The notes beneath the pieces were generated by a model. It saw only the letters and a list, made by a program, of their open reading frames with translations, was not told where the DNA came from and did no database searches. From positions 1 through 16,751 of the forward strand of contig CAJVPP010002011.1 of NCBI GenBank assembly GCA_910592005.1: DNA of 16,751 nt, in the 5' to 3' direction. This DNA is from Funneliformis mosseae (taxonomy: Eukaryota; Glomeromycota; Glomeromycetes; Glomerales; Glomeraceae). The translations under genes were made by a program, and so were the position numbers. The first letter of the stretch is position 1, and each line of letters opens with the position of its first letter. Of the stretch, positions 9,180-16,751 are shown in pieces.

Positions 9180-10500
9180 AATTGTTGACAGCTTGCATGT
9201 TGATTTATTAAATTTTGTATATAGTGAAATGAATTAAAATTCTAAAAAAGAAAAAAAAACATCTCAGGCTTATAATTAATCTCTTAAAAATTTACTCATA
9301 AAATGAAAGCTAATTTTTTTTTAATTAATTTAATATATAACAAGCATGTGAACAATGTCAGTGGAATAAGAATTAATAGAAACAAGATATACAATCAAAC
9401 GATTATAGTATCTTTTCATGATCTGCCGGCACGTGAAAAAATTTTGTGGTCAAGCGTTATTAAGATTAATTAGGTCCACGATAATGAATAAATACCATCA
9501 TTCCCTGCAATTTCATGTGAACATTATTTTCAATAATAATAAACCTTCTACATCTAATGTTAAGCAAAATGGTTAAGGCTTGTCAGCATTCTTATCTCTA
9601 TGTCAATAAATGTTCGTATTTATTTTAATTTGACCTTTCTGTGGCCAAAATTTACATGAGCAATGAATTTATTTTTTAAAGTTTAAATTGTCAATTATAA
9701 AGTCACGATGTGATGCACAAAGTAAAATGTTCCAGATAATATTGTCTTGTAATTATGGTCCATCAATACGGTTAGCTGGTGCGACTTGTTTATGATTTAC
9801 AATTGAATAGTTGGCATGTTGATTATTTGATCATATGGAAATTTACAATTCAAATCCGAGTTCGAATTATTTTTTATCGTAAACGAACCTTTCTGAATAA
9901 GATTATATCACATGTAATCAAATTTGTTATGTATTCAAATCTTTCCTCAAGACTTGCATTGTACAGTACCTACCTAAATATTGCTATGGTTAAGTTAAAC
10001 TAGGGAACGGGACCGTTCTAGTCCGACATATAAAATGTAACACGATTGATTTAAATAAAATATTTCATAATTTTTATTGATTAAGATATAAAGATGTAAT
10101 TTCTTTAATGTGCAGTATGAAAAGATAATAATACCAAATTTAAAATGATATCTGCAAATAATTTCAGGCAGGGTTATTTATTTATGTAACGCAAAATTTG
10201 ATTCGTCCGATCAAGCGGACAGAACGACATTGCATTTGACTTCCGCTATTCTTAGGATAATTAATATAAACTAAAAACGCTTTTAGTTTTCTTATTTTTC
10301 TCAGATTCTAAAAAATATCATGACTCTATTATCAAATTCAAACTATTAGAATTAATTTTTTTTCTAAATCTATTTTATATTAATTTTTTTTTAGAGGTAG
10401 AAATATTATTCTTTTAAAACTAAATGTTATGGGTGTATGGATTAAATCTATAAGTTAATTTATATACAATAGGCTAAAATTTTATATTTATAAATCAAAC
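9180..10500. other. Intergenic spacer, no supported gene
   Basis: AT-rich sequence with no ATG-led coding frame. A 74-codon frame at 9779-10003 begins at GTG and has no recognisable content. CACGTG at 9430-9435 is an isolated E-box. GTCCG(ATCAAG)CGGAC at 10205-10220 is a small hairpin inside a slightly GC-richer patch (10195-10260), without further context. Confidence 0.5.
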
Positions 10501-10511
10501 AAAAATGTATA

Positions 10512-10521
10512 CATTTAATGT
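10512..10521 (-). terminator. Possible polyadenylation signal (ATTAAA variant)
   Basis: ACATTAAATG is read on the minus strand about 65-75 bp beyond the TGA of the aerolysin-like gene. It is the best AATAAA-like word in that 3' region. Confidence 0.3.
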
Positions 10522-10586
10522 TTTTCTCGCTCTAACACTTCGATTGATTCCAAATCCTATGTCTACATCAATCTATTTTTTTCATC

Positions 10587-10743
10587 TCAAGACTGTGGTC
10601 TTTTCTTCAACTCTCTGACACCATTGATTCCATGAAATTTTCCGGAAACAATAAATTCATACTTTTTTGGGTCTTTGAGTTGCTCCACGGAAGAAGAGAT
10701 CCGGGGATGATCATGTAGGCATTCATTCCAAAGCCAAGGGGCC
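10587..10743 (-). CDS. Exon 7 (terminal exon) of the aerolysin-like gene
   Basis: The exon opens after CTGCAG (acceptor at 10746-10744) and stays in phase with exon 6 for 52 codons to TGA. It reads WLWNECLHDHPRISSSVEQL, then a conserved-looking FIVSGKFHGINGVREL strand. Reading through the exon 6 donor instead hits TAA at 10823-10821, which shortens the protein by the whole closing strand. The Gly-rich FHGING pattern resembles the last strand of ETX/MTX2 domains, which supports the splice over the read-through stop. Confidence 0.75.
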
Positions 10744-13184
10744 CTGCAGAGGTTCAAAGGTCAGAATGATGTAGGAAATATTTTTTCTAAAAAGAAAACA
10801 TGACTGGACCTATATCTATTTTACCTGTTTTGTATCATTTGATCAAATATTTCAGTCATGTCACCAAAATCGTAGTGCCAATATTTTTCAGAGCGATCTC
10901 CACGGAATTCACTGTGATAATTGGCATCCAAGTTTTCTTCTGAGCCGAGCCTAAGGAACCCATATATCCTTAAACTCGCAGTGACGATCAGTGTGGCAAT
11001 ATAGTTAACGGTGATTGACTGATCGCTAACTATGCTAGTTACCATGATCCTATTCAAACGAAATGAATGTAAAGCTTTTGATTTCACTAAAGTGAAACCG
11101 AAAGAAAAGTTTAATATTTACCTTTTCCCTGCAGGAATAAAGATTTCACTTGTGTTGGACTCTGTCCTAGTGAAGGTTTTGGTCCGCCCATGTTTATTAA
11201 ATAACTCTTGCGAGAACCCAAATCGGAGTCCAATCGAAGTTTCCCACATTTCCTTGATCCCTTGTTTATAGGAGTCCGAGATCTCCTGGTCAAAGGAGAA
11301 TTTCTTTGACGATTCCCACGTCAATTGCTCGGTAACAATGTAATCAACTTTCCGGGTGATCGTGAAACTGGTAAAAAAAAATTGTTATTATTTATTAATT
11401 AACGAGGAACAGATTAATTAAGAGCCGATGCATACTCATCAGGATAAGGTCCATAAATCCTCGTGTTAATTTGGCGAGGGTTGATGTATTCAATAATTGG
11501 GTCGGACGGTACGAGGTTTTTGAACCCATGCTTAAAGTCATAGAGCATAAATGATGGTGGTCTATCATTCCAAAAACCGTCCGGCTTCATGGTGCATACC
11601 CACTTATAACCAGTTGAAGCGCGTTTGTACTGTCCGTTACCTGCAAAACGAAATTATGAATGTTATAATGGAAAAAATCACAATTAAATTAACATTTCGG
11701 CTTTTTCACTTCAAACTTTAATTAAATCAAAATCCTACCAGCCCATCCCCATCCTAAATCCGCGGCTAACTGATCGATAGGTGTAAGGGTAGAATTCATT
11801 ATATTATTATATATGAATTCCATGTTTTTGCCGTTAAACGGCCTTGCACTAAGCAACCTAACGATATTCTCCTCCCAGGAGTCCGTTTCTTTTTTGCGTC
11901 TATTCCAGACGATGCTTGAAGCAGGACCTCTAGCCGCAAGGCCATAACTATCTTTGAAAGTCCTGAAATCCTCTTGGTATTCAGTAATAGTGACGTAGTC
12001 ACCATTTTTGACTGCATCTCGAATGTGTTGAATTTTTTCGTCCCATAGCGTTGTACATAAGTAATCAGAAGATTCCATATTAAATATGTTCATATGATTT
12101 TGTTCCATGTTGATGCTGTCAATTAGGGCTTTTCTTCGGCGTTTTATATAAGCTTCTGAAGATGATCTTTGACGACCTGGGATAGCTTTGGTTTTAGAGT
12201 CAAAGTCCGACGTGGCGTTTTTCTTTTCACTTTTTAGTAAAACTTTGGATATGAAATGATATATTTTAGTCGATTTGAGTTAATGTAATTTGAATTTCAT
12301 TTAATGATTTACTCACACTCCAATTCGGTTTCCGACATCGGAAATGTCGGTAAGTTTGTATTTACTTGGATCTGGTAATCAGACAAGATCTGATTATACA
12401 GATCATCCACATTCCTTCTAAAATCATCCATATACTGTTCCGTATATGCACGATATTGTGTAGCAAATTCTGTGTCCCTGGAAAGCAGCTAACGAAAAAT
12501 CAAAATAAACTTTAACATGAGGCGCGTCGCGTGTAAACATTTATTCAAATACAATTGTATAATTACTCGATATTGAAAAACACTTCGATAATCATTCGTG
12601 ATGAATGATGGAAATTTTGATGCTTTTTCATCATATTTATCCAAAATGTCAACGCGACATTTGGTTAATATCTTATCAAGACTTTTAGGTTCCCCAAGAA
12701 GCCTTGAATGAAGATTTACGACATACTTTGCTTCGAGCTGTTCACATGTCTCCGAATATTTTTCTTTGGTTGAACTTAAATATAACGCATTGATTGCCTT
12801 AAGTTCAGCGGTGTTGGATCGAATCACGTCGATAAATTTTTTGTAAATGTCATCACAAATATCACTCGGAAAACCGGCATCGGAAGACCGTTTAAAAAAT
12901 TCGATCTTAATACGAACGACTAGTCTCCTTGTTTCTGATTCAAATAAAGTATCCTCGAACGGCATTTGTGATTCTGGAAACATTTTTGCAAGGTCTTCAT
13001 GAAATTTTTTCTTATTCAAAAGCAAGAAGGCTCTCACCCTCTTGTTCCAAGAATTTTCATTGCATTTAGTCGGTTGCGATTTCTGGATATCTTGTAACTG
13101 ATCTGATGCATCACAAGACTTTTCGTATGAGGCAACCTTGTTATTTGCCTCAGCGGTTTGAATTTCGCAGTTAATGATTTGCAT
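10587..13184 (-). CDS. Seven-exon gene; long helical region plus aerolysin-like (ETX/MTX2-type) C-terminal domain
   Basis: Exons on the minus strand are 13184-12567, 12488-12317, 12242-11739, 11640-11436, 11367-11122, 11049-10825 and 10743-10587. They sum to 2127 nt, or 708 aa plus TGA at 10589-10587. All introns (78, 74, 98, 68, 72, 81 bp) are GT-AG, with phases matching at every junction. The start ATG at 13184 follows an AT-rich leader; the N-terminus (MQIINCEIQTAEANNK) is polar with no signal peptide, suggesting cytosolic residence or unconventional release. Residues about 40-250 are charged and mostly helical, with no P-loop. Residues 264-310 are basic. Residues about 420-500 are Trp/Tyr-rich. 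Residues about 500-708 carry the aerolysin-like signs: a Thr/Ser-rich strand, then IFIPAGK at the end of exon 5; an alternating beta stretch in exon 6 with SITVNYIATL; and FIVSGKFHGINGVREL in exon 7. Known members of this fold oligomerise into membrane beta-barrels, and fungal examples exist. That this protein forms pores is inference. Gene model confidence is high; the fold is moderately sure. Confidence 0.8.
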
Positions 13185-13239
13185 TTATTTTATTAATTTA
13201 GTTTTTTTTTTTGTTTTTTTACCAATTTTCGTTAGAATT

Positions 13240-13262
13240 CCTGCAAATATATATAATAATGA
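13240..13262 (-). promoter_or_regulatory. Probable TATA region of the aerolysin-like gene
   Basis: On the minus strand ATTATTATATATATTTGCAG lies about 60-80 bp before the ATG at 13184, a plausible core-promoter distance. A long A-rich leader (complement of the T runs at 13200-13220) separates it from the start. Confidence 0.45.
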
Positions 13263-13353
13263 TGGATCCAAAATTAGACATTCGGAGTTCTCATCCGGAA
13301 AAAAAAGAGCAAGCCATATCACCACCTATTTGCTTATTTGCTTATAACACAAG

Positions 13354-13543
13354 ATGAAACATTTTCAAGCGTCGAATAATCCACAAAGAATGAATTTATA
13401 TGGTAAAATTACAGAAATGATTTCTACAAAGGACGAGAATATATGGATGGAAATTGATTAAATTAATCACAAAATTCAAGGATCTATCATTAAAATCTCA
13501 TGAAATTTCTTCAAAAATTGCTGCAATTCCGCTTGACCTATAA
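13354..13543 (+). pseudogene. Small coiled-coil ORF pair, frameshifted
   Basis: ATG at 13354 opens 35 codons (MKHFQASNNPQRMNLYGKIT onwards) to TAA at 13459-13461. An overlapping frame then carries on in the same style, including KSHEISSKIAAIPLDL before TAA at 13541-13543. The two halves read like one Ile/Lys/Ser-rich helical segment split by a small indel around 13445-13461. It lies about 170 bp upstream of, and divergent from, the aerolysin-like gene. Family unknown. It could equally be a genuine 35-residue micro-ORF or chance. Confidence 0.3.
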
Positions 13544-13582
13544 ACGAAGATGCATGCATTATTTGTTTGTAACTATTTTCTT

Positions 13583-13711
13583 TCAAAGTTTTATTTTTTT
13601 TTTTTTAAATGGTTGCTTCAATTGTCCAATTACCAAAATCAGTTCCTGGAGATTTTGTGCTGAAATCCGCAAATTTTCTGATATTGAATTCATTTTTCCG
13701 ATAATTTGCAT
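13583..13711 (-). pseudogene. Short helical ORF remnant, minus strand
   Basis: ATG at 13711 begins MQIIGKMNSISENLRISAQN and ends at TGA 13585-13583 after a poly-Lys run coded by a 13-A tract. The frame is open upstream without an ATG to near 13790. Heptad spacing of Ile/Leu resembles the neighbouring plus-strand fragment. The opposite strand also has a 91-codon ATG frame (13500-13775), Phe-rich and membrane-like. I think that frame is the shadow, because its composition follows from the complement of Lys/Glu codons. Confidence 0.25.
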
Positions 13712-13801
13712 CGTTTTTCCTTTTAAGTCTGAATTTGAAATTCGAAGGTTAGTTATTCCGCGAATTAATAATTGAAATGATCAGTTTTACCCGATTAATT
13801 C

Positions 13802-13933
13802 ATGTATTTGGTAAGATCTGCGCTTCAAAAACGTCAACCATACTGTTGGGAGAACCGAAGAATCTATAATGAGCTGCAGGTGCAACGTGAAACAAAATTT
13901 TTTTTTAATAGTTTTATTATTTCAAATGTATGA
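13802..13933 (+). CDS. Short ORF, 43 aa, hypothetical
   Basis: ATG at 13802, TGA at 13931-13933. The first 30 residues are balanced and protein-like (RSALQKRQPYCWENRRIYNE), then Phe/Asn-rich over a T run. A GTGCAA donor-like word inside it could end an exon near 13880, but no partner exon was found. Function unknown; it may be a fragment. Confidence 0.3.
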   Translation: MYLVRSALQKRQPYCWENRRIYNELQVQRETKFFFNSFIISNV

Positions 13934-13934
13934 C

Positions 13935-15227
13935 GATAAAATCCGATAATATTATTTTTAAATCATAAATGTAGGTTGTTACAACACGGAATCGTCATTA
14001 CATTTACGGTGGCATACGTCAAAATTTTTCTCTGATCATTGAGAGTGATTTTAGCTACTTAGACGAATTAATCGGATGCTAATACCTTTAGCCTAGTTGG
14101 TTCATATTCATTGCTAGCACTACTTTATTGTTGTTTATTTCTCTGTGCGCTCATTTAAAGTAATTATGAATATTAATATATGGATATGCAAAACGATATT
14201 CTCTTTTGAATGGTGCATTCTTGCACTTTTGAACTCGTTGGAAATTACTCTAATCAATTATACTTGGCATCATCATTATTTTCTGTAGCGTGGATCAAAA
14301 TTAAATATTATTTTAATAGGTAAAAATTTGCATCGATCTGGAATTATAGATAACTCGCTATTCCGATTACTAATACCAAAGATAAATATGATCTATGGAG
14401 TCAAATTTAAACGTTTCTTCAATTAATTGGCCTAGGTCAAAAGTAAACTCACGAAAGACTTAGAAACGAGCCAACATCCTTTTACTTTCAAACTACGATA
14501 TACATTTATGGCTATCGGGATTGGAATTAAAAATCGAATAAAACTATCGAATCTGTTTTAGTGGCGTAGTATTTGTAGATAGGGCTTAATCCCCGCCACA
14601 ATAAAATATATTTCTTTTGCATATTAATTAGATTTAGTAAAGTAATAATGACGGAATGATAAAAAAAAAATGGACCTATCCTACAAAAAAAAAATAAAAA
14701 AAGATCGCTGCCTGCATGAAGCAATTGAAAATAGTAATTACAATTGATATTTGTTGCTTTCTTACTTAAAGTAAAGTTATTATAAATTAAATATCATGAA
14801 ATTTTATCTTTATGATTAGATCCTTCATCTTGATTTTATTTAAATTTGTTCCAGAAATTTTCCATGTTAATTTTAGACCTTGTAGATCAATTTTGGCCGT
14901 TTGTCAGTTTTAGGCCAATATACCAAATTGTCCTTGTCAAAAATATACGATGGAAATTAGACAATTGGCTATACACAGCAAACTCCTTCCTATACAATAC
15001 ATTCCGATTTTATTTTCTTTATTTTACTAATTTTTTTTTTCTTTTGTAATTTTAATTAATTAGCATTAATTGATTTAATAAACGGGATTTCGCAAGTATA
15101 AATAACTTTACATCAAATATGTTAATTAAAAACCTTCTACTACATTTTAAATATAATACAATTATTAGAAAATGATGCATCTATAATGATTTTATAAATG
15201 CAGGATTTTTTTTTTTTGTACTTGCAG
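13935..15227. other. Intergenic spacer, no supported gene
   Basis: AT-rich. A 67-codon frame at 14846-15049 begins at TTG and is Phe/Leu/Tyr-rich without motifs. A 65-codon minus frame at 14724-14527 reads complemented A runs as Phe. TAGCCTAGTTGG near 14091 matches a Pol III A box, but no B box follows. I see no repeat unit or splice series. Confidence 0.5.
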
Positions 15228-16072
15228 TCCCGTCTACTAAGGAGGCTTAGATCTACGGGTAATCATATTGAATTAAAAGTTCTTATTACACCACGTAACT
15301 GGGACAGAACTTTGAGCAAGAGGTCAAGCTCTCAACGACTGCAGTGCCTAAGATTTTATCAGCCTTTTTGATGAAATTGACAAGGTAAAATGATGTGATT
15401 CATCATATATGTATTGAAGAGGACTTTTATTCATTTATTAATTTACAGCACTAACATTAGATTGTAAAGAAGAGTCAAAATATTATACATGATATTGATC
15501 GCCTTTTACCAGAATTAATTGCTGAGAATTGCGTCATATAAGACAATGACCTCATTTATCTGTTAAACATATCATTTTAACATAGTATGTATTTCATTAT
15601 TATTTTATCATATACATTTTTTCTAATTTATACTAACAATTAATAATATGTGATATTGAGTAAATTGAATGGATTCAAACAGCAAATAGGCACTTCGGTG
15701 ATTTCTGTAATCAATTAGTAACGTTATTGAGGATTCGGTTAGAAAGTTCAAGAAAAAAGAAGATTGTTAGTATTAATCTCTAATATTTCTTTTTTTTATT
15801 ATTATTATTCTTATTATTTTAATTAATTATGGACCTACTACGAGCTCTTTACAAAAAGAAGAAATTATCACTTTCGTGAATGAGAATGAAACGGTTTGCG
15901 TGTTTTGTCAGTGGTTGAATGCCACTAATATGAATGAATTACGCGCTCAATGTTCCATGCCTTATTTATGTAAATTTATTCACCATGCAATTGCTATTAA
16001 TTATTCATCAAGGGACCCGAAAAGGCCAAACCTTTGGATACATTAACGAAAAGCATCATAGTCCCATCATGA
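15228..16072 (+). pseudogene. Frameshifted multi-exon gene relic, family not recognised
   Basis: Block 1, 15228-15371, follows the acceptor-like TTTTTGTACTTGCAG and reads RSTGNHIELKVLITPRNWDR in its middle. An overlapping frame, 15352-15384, reads DFISLFDEIDK and ends at a good donor (AAG then GTAAAA). Block 2, 15461-15541, after ACATTAG, reads KKSQNIIHDIDRLLPELIAE. Block 3, 15664-15783, contains FGDFCNQLVTLLRIRLESS. Block 4, 15825-16046, contains KEEIITFVNENETVCVFCQW with several Cys and His residues, and an overlapping frame continues KPLDTLTKSIIVPS to 16072. Protein-like composition on one strand over 840 bp is unlikely to be chance. Stops after each block without clean splicing point to decay, although an unresolved exon structure is possible. 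It lies about 580 bp before the kinase-like gene, same strand. Confidence 0.45.
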
Positions 16073-16079
16073 AATGGCA

Positions 16080-16620
16080 AAAGCTTCACCAGCAATTTAC
16101 AGTTATAAATTACTTTTTTTTTATTAATATTAATTTGTATTTAGTTGGTGTTTATTGATTTTATATTTAATTTACCTATTAAAATTTCTTTATAAAATTT
16201 AAATTTTTGAATTTCGTCAAAAAAAGCATTTATTTATAATTATTAATGTTTTTTAAAAATTTTGTTAATGTCTTTAATAAAAATTTTTCGAAAATAATAA
16301 GTTATTACGAATTTTGCAACTGAATTATAATTAATTTTTTACGACTTTGTTAAGAAAATATGCAGTTACAAGATCGAAACTAATTTGTGACAAGTTTTAA
16401 TTAACCATGTAACTATTTAATAAAAAATCAGCTACCCTAGTATTCCCAGTATTACCACCAAGTTTTTCATCCCCACGTGACATTTGGCCGACATTACGGC
16501 GCTAAGAAATTAAAAATTCTTTGTGTAACATTAAATAAAAATAAAAATGTCGGATAAATGTTACATGATTTACCGCATGCATTTTTTTTCTTTTTTTGCT
16601 TTCTCCAAGAATTTTTACTT
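16080..16620. other. Upstream region of the kinase-family gene
   Basis: AT-rich to 16435, then a less AT-rich patch at 16436-16510 with CCCCACGTGACATTTGG; its CACGTG E-box is at 16474-16479, about 180 bp before the ATG. This patch is the most promoter-like part of the spacer. No gene is seen. Confidence 0.4.
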
Positions 16621-16628
16621 CATTACGC

Positions 16629-16640
16629 TATATATAAAAA
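16629..16640 (+). promoter_or_regulatory. TATA box of the kinase-family gene
   Basis: CTATATATAAAAA lies only 17-28 bp before the ATG at 16657. If it directs initiation about 30 bp downstream, the leader would be nearly absent; otherwise an upstream TATA is used. Confidence 0.5.
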
Positions 16641-16656
16641 ATTTTAATAAATCAAC

Positions 16657-16751
16657 ATGCAAGCTGCTAACAAGTCAAATGAATGGGTTGATTGGATTGA
16701 AGAATCTATCTCAAAAAAAAGTATCAAATACTACGAATATAAACAACTTAG
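16657..16751 (+). CDS. Start of a kinase-family protein (partial, cut by window edge)
   Basis: The first ATG after a TATA box opens 31 codons with no stop before the edge, beginning MQAANKSNEWVDWIEESISK and continuing to KYYEYKQL. From memory of Rhizophagus proteomes, the pattern NEWI(N/D)WIEE..SKK.IKYYEY(K) immediately precedes the glycine-rich loop (QEIGxGGFGxV) of a very large protein kinase family, often joined to Sel1 repeats. The kinase domain itself lies beyond the window, so catalytic residues cannot be checked and activity is not established. Such genes are highly duplicated, and the leader here contains no intron. Confidence 0.7.
   Translation, partial: MQAANKSNEWVDWIEESISKKSIKYYEYKQL

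Noticed and set aside
9779..10003. 74-codon plus-strand frame
   Set aside because: It starts at GTG, has no recognisable content and lies in AT-rich spacer.
10195..10260. Terminal inverted repeat with the patch at 10003-10035
   Set aside because: The shared words GTCCG and GTTCT/AGAAC do not line up as an inverted repeat and no target duplication is present.
11032..11271. Plus-strand frame of 79 codons
   Set aside because: It is the antisense shadow of exons 5-6 of the minus-strand gene and spans their intron.
11799..12017. 72-codon minus-strand frame
   Set aside because: It is an alternative frame of exon 3; exon phases support the other frame.
14091..14103. tRNA-like A box (TAGCCTAGTTGG)
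   Set aside because: No B box (GGTTCGANTCC-like) in the next 100 bp and no cloverleaf stems.
14527..14724. 65-codon minus-strand frame
   Set aside because: It begins at TTG and runs through two A tracts read as poly-Phe.
14846..15049. 67-codon plus-strand frame
   Set aside because: TTG start, Phe/Leu/Tyr bias from T-rich DNA, no homology signal.

Overview
The window looks like AT-rich fungal nuclear DNA. The most likely source is an arbuscular mycorrhizal fungus of the Rhizophagus type. This is inferred from short 68-98 bp GT-AG introns, long AT-rich spacers full of degenerate repeats and mobile-element relics, and a right-edge gene whose N-terminus (NEWVDWIEE then KYYEYK) matches the start of the expanded kinase family of that genus. 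There is no prokaryotic operon structure, tRNA, rRNA or CRISPR array. Many open frames here begin only at TTG or GTG, or are continuous only because an intron is being read through.

Layout. Positions 1-600 are a tandem repeat with 71-85 bp units, and about 806-1965 is a 25-bp minisatellite of roughly 45 copies. From about 2000 to 5640 lies what I read as one decayed element. A coiled-coil relic on the minus strand (2196-2582) diverges from a longer relic on the plus strand (2996-5070), with CTGATTTT-type repeats on the left and a 43-bp imperfect palindrome on the right. A complete 446-bp non-autonomous hAT-like element with a perfect 8-bp target duplication is at 6083-6528.

A coiled-coil gene lies on the minus strand at 7096-7755; its ATG is at 7755. 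An orphan group of exon-like segments behind a TATA box is at 8724-9167.

The main gene is on the minus strand, 13184 to 10587. Seven exons and six canonical introns give 709 in-phase codons (708 aa). The model includes a last exon (10743-10587) that plain ORF inspection misses, because a false stop sits just inside intron 6. Its last third has the hallmarks of the aerolysin-like ETX/MTX2 beta-pore-forming fold: a Ser/Thr-rich strand, PAGK, a long alternating beta stretch and a C-terminal SGKFHGING-type strand. It follows a long helical N-terminal region with no signal peptide.

From 13350 to 16075 there are only fragmentary ORFs, including a frameshifted gene relic at 15228-16072. The window ends with the TATA box and first 31 codons of a kinase-family gene (16657 onward). 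The genes do not form an evident pathway. The interesting content is the aerolysin-like gene and the mobile-element landscape around it.
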